From Turbatrix aceti (Eukaryota; Nematoda; Chromadorea; Rhabditida; Panagrolaimidae), in NCBI GenBank assembly GCA_963969345.1, contig OZ017766.1, forward strand, positions 4,960,001-5,024,000: a stretch of DNA of 64,000 nucleotides, written 5' to 3'. Below are positions 1 to 12,180 of this stretch, one piece after another. The notes beneath the pieces were generated by a model, which saw only the letters and a program-made list of their open reading frames with translations, had not been told where the DNA came from and searched no databases. Made by a program: the position numbers and the translations under genes. Each line of letters begins with the position of its first letter. The first letter of the stretch is position 1.

Positions 1-3000
1 AACTGTTTTTGTGGTTTTTTGTTTTGTTACTGACTGACTGCAGCAAAACCGTTGCTATTTCTGTGGAATCGCCTGACTCATGTCCCCATACCACATTTTC
101 ACATTTTCCAATGCGATTAATCGTAAATTCTATGAATGAGTTGCGAAAAGGATGCAGCTAGCATCCTTTTTTTTGAGGGGATTATTTCGCGCTTTTTTTG
201 TGCTGTTTGGTCGCTCATCCGCCGAAAAGGATCAAAATCCATTCGCCAGAGGTATTTTTTCGGTAGAAAAGGTAAAAAAAGTGCACAATTAGGCTACCTG
301 CACTTTGCTGTTTGTTTTTGGGATTCACCTGGGGCTGCCTGATAAATGTTAATGCAATGTGTGAATTTTTTGACTTTGTAATTTTTTTAGTAGATCTAAA
401 AGATATTTTTGGATGCACGTGAATTGTCTGGGCTATTTTAAAGATTTTTGGAGATAAATTTGGCTTGGCAGACAAAAATTGTAAATCACCTTTTTGCTTG
501 CTTTATTTGGGCTCAAGCCGGTGGATTTAAGCTGATTACTTCCCGCGAAGCTCTTGAACATTCGCGAAGCTTCTGTCGAGTTAGCCGGATTCTTCTGAGT
601 CACTTGAATACCTGCAGTCATTCTTCGAGATTGCTCCGGGGACGCTACCTGGTGCGAAAGCGCGAAAGTCGTATGGAGAGAGGATGGATGCATTTTAGGT
701 TCTTACTATTTAAAACGCATTTAAACTTCCTCTTCTTTAAAGAATGCTTAAACGTATCTAAAAAAACGGTTTGGTCCCTAAGGACCCATATTTTGTTGAT
801 GACTGGCCGCAGCACTCACTCACTTGCTCTGGATGACAATCCACTGATGTGAGCGAGCACAGTCGCCGGCGTGGTCCGCGGATTACGGATTACGCGTTGC
901 GTTGCGTTTGCATTTTTGTGTCTTTTTTAAAGTTGTTTTTTGAATGTGTTAGTGACGCACCTATGTCCCAGAGTATAAATATAGTATAATTTTTATTTGA
1001 TCGTATGTGCAACCAAACCACGTCCGTGGACCCCGTGCCTCAGGGCTGACAGCACGCAAACGAGCGAGAGCGGGATGGTGGCGGCGGAATTTGTAATGCA
1101 AGCCGAAGAAAGAGGGGAAAAGGACGTGAAACCAATCCCTGCATGAATGATGCCCCAGACCCCTACTTGGTCTCTTTTTCGCCAAACGTGTCTGTTTACG
1201 CGTCCGTATTTTTTGTGTTTCTCCGTGTTTTGCGAAGGCGAAGGAAAAATCGACCTTGCTCGTTCGTTTCGGTCGTTTTTTTGTGATTTCGGTCAAACCA
1301 GAACACGCAGGGGGAGGGGGGTGTTAAACGAACCGAAGGCCTCCAGGTGACTTTTCGCCCAACTTCGGCTGATGAACATTAAAAGTTGTTTTCGACGCAG
1401 AATTCACCTTTTTTGCAAGGACGAGTCACGATCAACAGAATTCTCGCACTCTGTTGATTCTGTGTTTTTTCTGACGTCTTTCAAGTTTGCTCGTGCTTGA
1501 GAACACCAATGATCGGCCATTTCGGGGTTGTTTTGATCTTTCTCGGGTCACAATCTGAGCTTTTGGGACAAGCAAACAAAAATGATGTGATTTTTTTGGT
1601 TTTCGATGATTGGCAGGTGAATTTGTTTCACATTAGCCGCCAGCTCCCTCTTTTCCGTCTCTTTTCTGGCCTTTTCGTTGTTACAGTCCGCTGAGCAGAC
1701 GAGCAGATGTTTTTGAGAAACCAAGCTGTTCGTTCTCGAAAAAACCAACATAAGAGGGAGGTGGGGGTGGTGGGAAGTGCAGGGCCCTTTTTTCCAGAAC
1801 TTTCCTGATCAGTCAGTTTTGCTTACATTAGAGCTCGCGAACGATCAAACGAAAGAACGCCGCAAAGGTCGGCGGTCGCTCCTCGCATGCAGCGACCAGC
1901 GACGTGGAAGACCGAGCGGTGACCGAGCTTTCATGCACGAAGGTTTCTTTTCTTTTCGCCTGTCGCCTTCTCGGATGACCGACGTGTCAAATACGCGCCG
2001 TCACGCAGCTTATCTTGTTTGCTGGAGTTTTCTGCGATGCAAATAAACATGACACAACACCTTATTCAGCCTCTTTGACCTTTCTACGCCAAAGGCTTCT
2101 TGATCGCTGGTGCCTGCTCTCGACTTTTTTAAAAATTCATGGAATTCATTTTTTCACGTCTCATTAATGAGTTTTGCGCTGGCTTTGACGAAGACGAAGG
2201 GAAGGGTTTGCACGGGTGCGCCGAAATTATTTAAATAAAAATTAGTCAGTTCATTTGTATTTTTGTTTCGGTCGTTGGCCTAAGCCTAATTTGTCTTCGT
2301 TCTATTTTTTTTGCTCGGAACGAAGGGCTTTGCGTTGAACCGTATTAGCCAGTGGCTCGCTCGCGTAGTAGATTAGCCAACAGGAACTAGCACGTTTCAA
2401 GCGCCAGAAATCAAGTTAGCGTTCTTATTAAAGTCACGAGTTTTTTAGAGAAGCCAATATAACTCCCGAAAGTTCAAAAGGATTAATTTTTTCTGACTTT
2501 TGGCGTTACACGTTTCCTTTAAGCCCCAGTTTTGGACATAGCCTTGTTTCCTTTTCATTTTGCAACTCACGTCGTTCACGTGAACGCGCGTCTCCCGCCG
2601 GAGAGGGAGGCAGGCCAGGTGTACATTTCACGTCTCGTTGCCTTCTGAGAATCTCGTTGCCTTCTAAGTGTTGTCCTATTTTTGCCGGTAAGGTTGATTG
2701 AATTTTCTCAATGATCAAAAAACAACTACCGCGTTTTTTTTCGTGATTTATAATCCATGACAGAAAAAAAACACAACAAAAAAACACAATCAGTCGGAAT
2801 GTCGCAGCTTCACGTTGCAAAAATTCCAACTCGCCAGGTGAGACTTGTTTACACCGATGCTCTCCTCTCACCCGGAAAAGAAGACACGACACGGACGCTG
2901 CAAAAACAACTGTTCGTTTGCCCGAGGGGTTTTGATTTCGTCTACGCGTACGCGTTCGTGTCTCTTTTTTTCCTGCAGGCGTCTTTTTAGTGTTTGCCTG

Positions 3001-3057
3001 GAGGTCGGTTGGTTGTTTGTTGCTAAAGGGCACGCGGCGGCAGCGGTGTGGTGACGT
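1..3057. other. Non-coding, low-complexity stretch
   Basis: I see no supportable gene here. All open frames are short, begin in poly-T or poly-A runs and lack a recognisable protein. The DNA mixes T homopolymers with GC-richer islands. It could be regulatory or intronic sequence of a gene outside the window or of the gene that starts at 7650, but nothing in the sequence decides this. Confidence 0.5.
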
Positions 3058-3058
3058 C

Positions 3059-3915
3059 GCACGATGTACCCATGGTTTTAACACGAAAAGTCGATTTTGG
3101 TCATTTTTGAATGTTTGAAAAACAACATTGCTGTATATTTAGGATATAAAGATCGTTATGGGGGTTATCAGCGGTGGCGAATCTGATAGTGATATCAAAA
3201 AATTGATAAGCAATCAATAAATCAATAATTTTGACAAAAAATTACTGTAACTTAAAAACGGACTGTAGAGTCTGAAAACTGAACAGTTTACCGTATTCTA
3301 CGACCTCGAAAACCCGTGTATGCCGAAATCGGGCCACGGTTCCCCATCGAAAAAAAAAGTTATTTGAATTTAAAAATTAAAATTCTAAAAGCGTTTTTAT
3401 GGCTCAAAATCAATATTTTTTTTCCGGATCAAAAAATTTTCAAAATTTGTTAAGTTTTTAATCAGAGTGCCAAAATTCGTTTTTGGCAATTTCAAACTGA
3501 CTTTTTAAGAAGCTTACAAAGTCAACACACTGTGCGCAAGCACAAGTCAAGACACTGCGTGCGCATCGTTTTCTTCATTTCAGCGCGCGCTTTTGCAGGG
3601 CATTTTAATTCAAATTCAAATAACTTTTTTTTTCGATGGGGAACCGTGGCCCAATTTCGGCATACACGGGTTTTCGAGGTCGTAGAATACGGTAAACTAT
3701 TCAGTTTTCAGACTCTACAGTCCCTTTTTGAGTTACAGTAATTTTTTTCCAAAATTTTTGATTTATTGATTGATTATAAATTTTTTGATACTACTATCAG
3801 ATTCACCGCCGTTGATTACCCCCAAAACGATCTTTAAATCCTAAATATATCTATTTTTTACATTCGAAAATGGCCAAAATCGAGTTTTCGTGTCAGAACC
3901 ATGGGTACATCGCGC
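3059..3915. mobile_element. Foldback (long inverted repeat) element, about 857 bp
   Basis: The left arm (about 3059-3370) reappears as reverse complement at about 3611-3915. Both outer ends read CGATGTACCCATGG. By eye the arms are close to 90% identical over about 305 bp, for example the segment GTAGAATACGGTAAACT against its complement near 3290 and 3680. About 240 bp of AT-rich sequence lies between them. No transposase is encoded, so this is a non-autonomous foldback element or MITE. If the ends are placed at 3059 and 3915, a 3-bp duplication GTC flanks it (3056-3058 and 3916-3918), but three bases can match by chance. The superfamily is not assigned. Confidence 0.85.
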
Positions 3916-3918
3916 GTC

Positions 3919-6900
3919 GGGCGATCACTCGGCCGCCAACCGGCAACCGCCGCCTACAACAACCTGTTTTTTTCGCCGACAGCTGGATATCGCTCCCGGA
4001 CGCGGATGTCGTTCGCTTAGCTCTTGAGTGCCTCATTTTGTCTAATGTAACACATCTGGCAGCAGGGTGCAATTTTTCGCCCTCTTCTGCGGCCGCAGAT
4101 GATTTCCTTCCGGAAGAATTCATTTTTTACGGGGTCAAAGGAGTTTTTTGCCTTTTGTTCGTCTTTTTTTGGGGGCTGAGTTCTTTTCAACGAGATTCTT
4201 TTTTTCCCACGTCATAGTTGGCCCTTTTGTGCTTTTGAAGCGACAAAAACCACCTTGCCTCGAGGGTTTCTTTTCCTTTTTGAACTTTTTGTCGGCACGG
4301 TCGGCACTTCCGGCGTCGAGGGTGCCCGGGCCCGGGTGAAGAGTAGTCTCTTCATAGCTTCTGACAGACGCCTTGTTTTTTTCGTGGCGTCATCCGTAAT
4401 TGGGGCCGGGCGGGCCGACCGACACTTACTTGAACGCTCGCTTTTTTTTCATTTTTGACAAATACCCACGGCCGCGGCCACGGATGCGGGATTTTTTTTT
4501 GTGTTTTGCACGCGTTTTGCTCCTCAAAACTAAATAATTAGCGGACCGGCGCCGCATGACTGACGTTTTTTTGCGTCGAGACATCCCGAGTTAACCTGAA
4601 CTCGATCGGTCGGTGCTAGTTGCGTGCTTGATTTCTGGTCACCTCAGTTGAGTTTCCTCGAACCAAAGTTTTGTCATGCATGTTTTTCTTCTCCAAATGA
4701 GTGGCTGAAATGTGTTTTTGCCGTCCGTCCTGCGACGACGAACCACGTGGGGCATCCGGGAATTTTTTGTCTTTTCTCTTTTGAAAGGCAAAAGCGGTGG
4801 CGGTGTTTGATTTGTTTTGCCACTCATCCACCACGGTCACTGGAAAAAAAAGACACGGACAAAGCGTGACCTCCTCCCTTTCTCGTCATCTCCTCCGCCG
4901 CCGCCGCCGCCGCCGCCAGTAGTCGTCACGTTTGTTTTGTCATTTTTTTAAGCCGCCGCCGCCGCCGAAGCTGCCAACTGGCAGCCGCGCCGCGCCGCGT
5001 GTTTGTTTGGCTTTTTGTTTTTTTTTCCTGTCTGTGCGTATTCCAAGAGGGCGTGATAATTGCCCCTCCCTCCCTCCCCCACCGCTTACTGGAAGTGCTG
5101 GGCGTCGATCCAGAGCGTCCTGACAACTTCAACCTGACAATTGTGATGTCGAGAGACCGCCTGAGGTCGGTTTGAGTGATAAATAACCGGGAGAAGGAGT
5201 GCCGATGGCTTTGGCTTTGCATTTTTTCATTCAACTTTTTTTTGTGTGCTAAGAGTTGTTTTTTTTCCGGGGCGGGAAGGCTTCTAGCGAGGGATATAAA
5301 AAGCAGCCGTAATCCAATACTCCTAATGGATTGGATTTTCACTGGACTTGGGCGAGTGATATTTATTCTTTTTGTTTTTTTCTGGGGTTTTGAAATAATT
5401 TAATTGTAGGTTAGCGGTCTAAAGATGGCTTTTAGCATGTTATACTATTTTCTGGAACGTTTTTCAGTCGACAAAAACAAAACACACCTGGCATCCTGCT
5501 TTTTTTGCCGACTTTTATTTTTTAATTTTTTTTTCTCGGGCTCATGTTCTTTTTTTTATCGAGTTAGTCCTCCTCCTTCCGGCCAAGTGTCAGTTGACTC
5601 GACTTGGACTCCTTCGACCCAAGTCGTCGTGACGTCGTTGCCCTCCTTCTGCGTTGGTGTTTTTTGTTCTTCGGAAGGCAGACCACACCCTCACCCTCTG
5701 GATGCCCTCAGAAACTCCAGAGAACTTTGTTTCTCTTTGATGGAGGGTAGTCGGTAAATAATTGACGTCCGTCCTTATTAGCAGAGATGATGACCGACCG
5801 CTGACGTCGAAGTCTCTCAGGTGGGGGGGGGTTTCCGGCCGTCATGCATGCGGAGTGGTTGATGATAACGCCAGCCAAGCCCAAGTATCTATTTATTTCT
5901 TGAAGGGGCTTGGTTGGCAGGTTTCACGCTCGTCTTTCTTGCATCATTATTATTCGGTGGTGGTTTTTCCACTCCTTTTTTGGGGCGGCAGTATTTTTGC
6001 AAAACAGGCTTTGTAGCATTTTTTATCCGCTATGAGAATTATGTTTTTTTGTTTTTCTTCGCTCCGACGAACGAACAGAGCGAAAATTCAGTCAGCTTTT
6101 CTTGAAACTTCTTCAAATGGCTTATGAGACGGAAAAAAAACAAAATTAATTTTCACTGCGACAACAAAAAATATGAGCTTCTAAGAACCAAAGTCGTCAT
6201 CGCATTACGTTGAACGGCCTTTTTTTATTTAAAACTTGTTAAAAATAGATTGTGACCTGTTTTTCACCCAAAAATCACCGAATCACCGGGATCACTGTTG
6301 TTCGGGTTTTTTTCAATAAATGACTATTTTCATGCGTCGTTAATCACCGTGATAACTGCTTTTCCATTGAGAAAAGGAATTTATGAGCATTTTTTTGTTC
6401 AATTGAATTTTTTACGTTGTCGGGGGCCAGCGGTATCAAACCCTTCTTTTTGCTTCCTAGAGCACCTGTTGCGGCGCTTTGCATGGGCTTGCAGATCCTC
6501 GAAGTACATACGCATTACGTATGTATCGATTGTCATTACCCAATGATTTTTTTGCGACGTGAGGATTTAAAAAAAATTCCGCACGGGCCGGAGTGCTTTC
6601 TCGCAATTAGCCCCTGACTTTTTTTTGCACGCCGCGGGAGGACAGGTGGCTTGCTACCTGCGCTGGGGAAGGAAGCGTGTAGGAGGCGTAAGGCTCGCGG
6701 AAAAGCAAAAGCAAAATCAAAAGTCAGCAAAAGAGCGCAAAAAAGGGGAGGGGGTAGAACTTTCGTTGCCTCCTCCTTTGACCTTGTTATCAGTCGCCGA
6801 CCGTCGACGGTCGGGAAACGGAATCAGTCTGCTTCCCGGCCGATTACGACTCCACCGGGGGCGTTAGATAATAAATCTGGCTGAGCCTAATCGGCGGAAA

Positions 6901-7609
6901 AAGGGGAAAATAAGTGCTCGCTTTTGGCCCCCTTCAAAAGCGATTGACGGACGCGTAGCGTACTTTGATTTCAATTTTCAACATTTTTTTTACCACCGAC
7001 TCGCGATTTTTAGTCTCCTCGACTCGGATTATTTTTTTTATTTTTTCCTGCCGCGTTGATTTTGTACATATACTTTTTTTGATGATTTCCCATTGTTTTT
7101 CTCCTGTTGATCAGTTATTTTTTTTTATTTTTTGCCTGGTCGTTGGTTTTTACCTGTTAAAAAGGTTGGCCAAGGTGCACGAGGTTGTACGTACGACTTA
7201 TGACTTTTCCTCGTGTGTTTGTGTACATTTTTGGACGCCGCGCCTGTTTTTTGTGCGTTGGGGTGTTTCGCGCGTTGTTTCCAGTAACCAGAGGGATAGT
7301 TTGTTGTCTGCTGTTAACAGAGGCCGTAAAAAATGCAATGCGCAACAGACGTTCGTTCCGTGGCCGCCGCGTCCGCGTCTGCGCTCGATGGATGATGCAC
7401 CCCCCGCCGCCGCTACCGCCGCATTCCATTCCAATCTCTGTTGCGTGGCTCCCGCCCCCTCGCAATCACCGGGCAGCTAAATATCATTTTGTCATTGTCA
7501 AAGTTCACCGATCTTTCCACGGGCGCCGGTCGTTTGCTGCGCGTGTCTTTGTCATACATACGCGGGTCTTTGCGGTCGCATTTATATTCACGGTTGTTTC
7601 CTTGTTTCA
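3919..7609. other. Non-coding stretch upstream of the 7650 gene
   Basis: No coding region is supported. It contains simple repeats (a CCG run near 4895 and a further GCC run near 4951), a CCCGGGCCCGGG palindrome near 4325 and many T homopolymers. The 3' part probably contains the promoter and 5' untranslated leader of the gene at 7650, since a splice acceptor sits at 7609-7610. Confidence 0.45.
4895..4917. repeat. (CCG)n microsatellite
   Basis: About eight consecutive CCG/GCC triplets. A second, shorter GCC run lies at about 4951-4966. No open frame I trust uses them as a polyproline or polyalanine tract. Confidence 0.8.
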
Positions 7610-7649
7610 GCCAATTGAACAACACGAGATATATTTATCTACGCCATCC

Positions 7650-8313
7650 ATGTCCCTGACAATGATCAACACCCCTCCAACAACGCCTTCGGCACCCGAC
7701 AGCCGGTCTACGCCGTCGCTGGAAAACCTCGTCGACAAGGACCCCGAAGAAATCGAGGAAACCGAGAACACGGCCTCTCCGAGTCAGATCTTTGACGACA
7801 CGCAGTTTATCCGCGCGGTCCAGTTCAACGCTGGATGCTCGTCTTCGAACACGGACATCGACAAACTCATCGAGTTCTACAACGAGCACAGCAACGAGGA
7901 AACCCTCGCCAAGTGGATGCAGATTTACGAGGAACAGAAGCTCTCTCCGCTCGCGAGACAAAAAAATCGTAAGTTTTTTACAACATTAACAAAAAAAAAA
8001 TTCTTAAAAAATAAAAAATCCTAATCAAAATTTTTTTCCAGGCGAGATCAGCGACAGCGTCGGCGACCTGCTTCACGCGATCCGCGGCTGCCCGGTGCCT
8101 CTCAACCGGAAATCCAAAGAAGCTCCGTTCAACCGCTCTATGGACTTTGACATCACGAAAAACCGTCGGCCGAGTAGCAAGTGCAACGGTTTCTTTGCCC
8201 TTGAAAAGTGCATGTCGGCCGACTTTCCCGCTCGCTTCGATCACTCCACGCGACTCGAGCGCTGCAAGGAGATGCCCAACATCGCGGACGTCGACGATGA
8301 CGTCGAATACTGA
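7650..8313 (+). CDS. Hypothetical protein, two exons, 196 aa
   Basis: Exons are 7650-7968 and 8042-8313. The donor ATC|GTAAGT and the acceptor TTTTTTTCCAG join in frame through an arginine codon. A TTGTTTCAG acceptor ends at 7610, so the transcript probably starts, by cis- or trans-splicing, at 7611, 39 nt before the first ATG. The protein begins with a Ser/Thr/Pro-rich segment, then an acidic stretch. The middle is probably helical (around LIEFYNEHSNEE and WMQIYEEQ), the second half is basic and Ser/Arg-rich, and the tail is acidic, ending DDDVEY. There is no signal peptide or membrane segment. The GC-rich coding bias and clean splice signals make it a real gene. I do not recognise a family and assign no function. 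Confidence 0.75.
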
Positions 8314-8995
8314 GCAGCACACCCCTCTTTTTTCCTTCTCTGGAGGACTATTGTTTCATATATTTCAAAATTCCCTAAAAAATAACCCCAATACTTTTTT
8401 TTTCAAAAAAAAGAAATTCAATTTTCACTTTTATACGGTAGTTTTTTTTATTACGATTTTGTGGATTTTTGTTGACGTCTGTCTTGATCAGGTGACAAAA
8501 ACGTTACCCTAACTGGTATGTTGTATATCGAGTTATAATTAGTTGTTGGTACAAATTTGGGCCAATGCGTTGTTGTGCCAGACAGTTTGATAACGTCCTC
8601 CTTCCCCCGATGGATGCCCGTACGTGTTCCCGATCCGCTCTTCCCCAAATTCTATAGCCAAGGAGCGATTACGAGGGTTTGAACAGTGAATACAAGTACC
8701 GTAATAATTGTCAAAGAAAAAAAATGTTATACGATTTGTTTCTGTTACTGTAACCATGTTACAGAATTTCGTTTACTGATTGTATCATACGAGTGATAAA
8801 GTCAACTATACTACTGAAATATTCGGATTTTGGGAGTAGGATTCAATGTTACGCATCGAAACTCACAACAACGGTAAAATACCGTAAAAAAAGTAACGAT
8901 ACACCAAAGAAGTCGCAAGCAAATCCCGAAACGAAAATTCCAAATTTCGCGTCGAGACAAAATGCTTTAGTTTTGCGCTGTTTTTTAGTTTTCTA

Positions 8996-9372
8996 CAGTG
9001 TTCCGCTCTGGCCAAAATCGACTCTTGACTCTGACTCAGAGTCGAGAGTCGAGAGTCGAAAGAGTCGACTCTTTCGACTCTGACTCCCAGAATCGACTCT
9101 TTGACTCCGAGTTAAAATAAGTTCACAAAAAATGCATCAATAAACGCCTAAAACTGCGTGCTTTCATCTTTAACGAGTTTTTATTTTACAAAATCAAACA
9201 TTTGGCATCAAAAATGACTATAAAAGTGTATTTTTTTCAAAAAAATTTCATCAAAGAGTCGACTCCAAAGAGTCAAAAGGTCATTTTGTAAAAATCGACT
9301 CTCGACTCTGACTCTCGACTCTCAGAGTCAGAGTCAAAGAGTCGACTCTGAGTCGGAGTCAGCGGAACACTG
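8996..9372. mobile_element. hAT-type MITE with 8-bp target-site duplication
   Basis: The ends are perfect inverted repeats, CAGTGTTCCGCT (8996-9007) and AGCGGAACACTG (9361-9372). The octamer GTTTTCTA directly precedes (8988-8995) and follows (9373-9380) the element. Ends starting CAGTG with an 8-bp duplication are the signature of hAT-superfamily transposons. Inside each end are dense arrays of GAGTC/GACTC motifs (about 9010-9112 and 9255-9360) that are inverted relative to each other, and a 140-bp AT-rich core. There is no coding capacity, so it is a non-autonomous element. It lies between the convergent 3' ends of the 7650 gene and RAD17. Confidence 0.93.
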
Positions 9373-9479
9373 GTTTTCTATCAATATTTCACGTTCTATT
9401 TATTTTTTTACATTTGGCCTTCATCACGCAGTGTACAGATTGTAAAAATACTGTCAACATAGAACTTTTTACAGCAAAC

Positions 9480-11651
9480 TCATTCAAAGACGGTATCATC
9501 GAATTCGTCTTCACTAGAATCCTCAAAAGTGAACGCTTCGGACGAAATGACAGTTTCGCCGAATCTGCCGATGGGGACGAAGGCCATCCGCCTTCCCGGA
9601 GTGATGAGGCTGCAGCCGCCTGCGTTGTTGGACTTCCAGCCCGGTCTCTGGTTGACCCTGATGTTCATGCCGCCCCAGGTTTTCTTGTTCACGAAGCTCT
9701 TGAGCGAGAGGCTGTCGATGAGGCGCTTTTCTTCCCGGCCGAGGTACACGTTGAGTGACGGTAGCATTGGTAGCACGCTGGAAGGCACTGCTCATGTTAA
9801 TCGAAGGTGAAAGAAACTCACATTGTAAACATGTCTGCGGACCTAAAAAGAGGAAACAGTCGAACGGCGGTCGCGTGAAGTGCATCGGCAGATTGCCTGA
9901 CTTCCCGGTTTTGAGGCTTGCCAAACTGGTAAAACTCCCTCTTTTTCGGGGGATCTGGATTGTAGTTGTTGTATACGGTGGATCTTATGGCGATCTGAGT
10001 AAAAAAAAGATCGTAATTGACTTCTTCAATTTTTTTTCAGAAACAGCCTACCTCGGAAAAATAAGTGGTCATCCGATGCGACACGTTATAGTCCACCTGA
10101 TTGACGACAGCATCTGCGTCGCAGAGGTTGGAAAACACTCTCCTGAGACTCGAGAGGGAAGGCGCAAAGTTGGGCTCGTGCTCGAAGACGTAATCAGCCA
10201 GACGACCCCTGTCAAACATGTTCGCGTCGACGAGGTAGTTGAGGTCCTCCTTCGGGGGCTGCGGTCTTCTCCATGCCTTCGCCGTCAGCCTGCGTTCTAC
10301 CTTCTGCCGCTGGGAGAGTCCCGTGTCCGCGCGTTTGGCGTAGATTACCTTGCCGACGTAATGGAAGGCTGTGAGGTGGTTCATCGAAGTCGTCAGCACC
10401 CGAGCGAAGGTTCGGCCGATGATTGAGAATCTGATGGTGTTGACTGCCGAGCGGATATCGCCTGAAAAAAAAACTGGCGTGTTTATGCGAGCAAAAAAAG
10501 ACAAAAATTGTCTGGGAATAACTAACCGTCAGCGCTGAGAGTAATACTGTCAATGTCATTCTTACAAACGGAAATCCTGAGCCCATCGAAGAGATTCCGG
10601 AGTGCCAGTCGCATGTGAGTGACCGCGATGGAGTTGAACTTGATCTCGGTGGTCTGGAGCTCGTTTGCCAGCTGCATGGGAAAGATCCGGGCAGGTGAGA
10701 GATTCCAGCTCTTCTCAACGCTCGACATGATAAAAACAAGCACGCATCGCGTTTCCCGGGCTCTCCCGAGGAGAATTTCCTTCAGCAGACCTGGATCCCT
10801 GAAATTTAAGCCTAAAAACACCGAACAAGACCAACATTTTTTTAAATAAAAAAAAATGCACCTGGACCCCTCCTGAACCAACCTGTAAAAAGCAGAAGGC
10901 AGCTGCTCGAGAATAACCACCTTGGTCCTGCCGTGGCCGCCCAATTCGGCGTAGTGCAAAAATTTTACAAAAGCATCAACCTCAGCAGCCGAGGATGAAG
11001 TTCCATATCCTTCGGAATCCCCCGGTCGGCTGTCTTCACCTGTGAGGTCGTGCGTGGGTTCAAATTCCGCGCAATCGTATTTCAGGTCCCGGCAGAGAAG
11101 TTTGACGGTCGTCGTCTTCCCACTCCCGCACGGACCGGTCAGGAGGAGAGTTTTCGGTGCGAGATGAGTCCCGGCGTGTTCGGCAAGCCATTCCCGGACC
11201 TCCCGGACCTTGGTGGGGTTCACAGCGAGTTCATCTACGCTTTCAGGATCAAATTTGTTGGCGAATGTCACCGGAATTGGCTCTTTCTTCGCTAAAAACG
11301 AGATTTTATTAGCCCAATATGCAAAAGAACGAGCAGAAGAACTATGGAATCTGCCAGGAATCAAACCCCCCAAAACCCACCTGGATTTTCGTCATCAAGA
11401 TTAAAAGCGGATTTTCGCTTTCGTGTCTTCTTTTTGAGCCATTCAAGGCCTTCCTCGTCATCGAAGCATGACTCTGGCCAGGATTGGGCTGTCGCCGGGG
11501 TTTTCTGAACGACAGCAAGCTGCGAGCTCGATGCACGTCGAAATGGGGTCCCGCAGTCAGCGCTGGAAGGCAGACGACGCAGCGACGACCGGCGTAGCGA
11601 TGAGTTAAAGGTTTTTTTGAGCTCTGAGATTGGTGTGAAGAAGGAATCCAT
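9480..11651 (-). CDS. RAD17: RAD17 checkpoint clamp loader subunit (610 aa)
   Basis: Six exons on the minus strand: 11651-11381, 11291-10883, 10798-10527, 10461-10052, 9994-9822 and 9777-9480; all junctions are in frame. RAD17 replaces RFC1 in the alternative clamp loader that places the 9-1-1 ring on damaged DNA in the nucleus and so activates the ATR checkpoint. The Walker A motif GPCGSGKT is at about residues 143-150. It is preceded by the family's conserved lead-in (EPIPVTF, ELAVNPTKVREVREWL) and followed by a Walker B-like VVILEQLP and the GDIRSAVNTIRF helix that matches SGDIRSAINSLQF in the human protein. The C-terminus is acidic (EDSSEDEFDD), as in vertebrate RAD17. The start was chosen as the first in-frame ATG of the N-terminal exon. 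It is divergent from IFT140, with starts 529 bp apart. Confidence 0.93.
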
Positions 11652-12180
11652 GCAAAGGACGCCAACAAAGTAATGTACAAAATCAAGAGCGTGGGTTACG
11701 GCAGAAAACGCGCATCTTTTGAATTTTTCAAATCGCTGGGAGACCAAAAGCTGGGAAGAATGCGTGCGCACTTGGTGCTTTCTAAACGAAAATTGTTTTT
11801 CGTCGTGGGAGGATTGTATAGGTGTTTTTTCGTCAAACAATCTGCACGTTTTCGAATTTTTGAGCAGTCGGTGAATAATAAGAATAATTTTTGAGACACA
11901 ATACTTACTTTTACACTTTTTTACACTAACTTTTTTTTTTAAATGAAAAGTGTAAATTGATTTTCAAATTTATAAAAAATACAATTTTATACATTTTTTT
12001 AAACTTGAATTTTCCGGTAACGGCCAGCTTGCGAACAGACATGGAGGTACAAAAATAGAAAAGCACGGCACACCCTCACCTGCCTGCATGGCCGCGTTGT
12101 TATGGAAACCCAAAATGCCTTCCAAAACATGTTCGTACTTGTTTTTACGGCACTTTGTATTTTTCTGATTGTACAAAAAA
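11652..12180. promoter_or_regulatory. Shared divergent promoter region of RAD17 and IFT140
   Basis: This 529-bp spacer separates the RAD17 start (minus) from the IFT140 start (plus). No other gene fits, so both promoters must lie in or around it. The IFT140-proximal side carries an X-box, listed separately. Whether RAD17 also responds to it cannot be read from sequence. Confidence 0.6.
12096..12109 (+). promoter_or_regulatory. X-box (RFX/DAF-19 binding site) of the ciliary gene IFT140
   Basis: GTTGTTATGGAAAC matches the RFX consensus RYYNYYWWRRNRAC at every position. It lies 72 bp upstream of the IFT140 ATG, within the range typical of nematode ciliary X-boxes. In Caenorhabditis elegans most intraflagellar transport genes are switched on in ciliated sensory neurons by DAF-19 through such a site. 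Confidence 0.88.

Noticed and set aside
5821..5832. G-run and other GC islands as possible G-quadruplex sites
   Set aside because: Single runs without the required four spaced G-tracts nearby; no functional context.
7635..8322. Minus-strand open frames of 108 and 114 codons
   Set aside because: Shadows of the two-exon plus-strand gene 7650-8313, which has proper splice sites.
9523..10426. Several long open frames on both strands near 9.5-10.4 kb
   Set aside because: They overlap RAD17 exons in other frames and read through its introns, and have no family resemblance.
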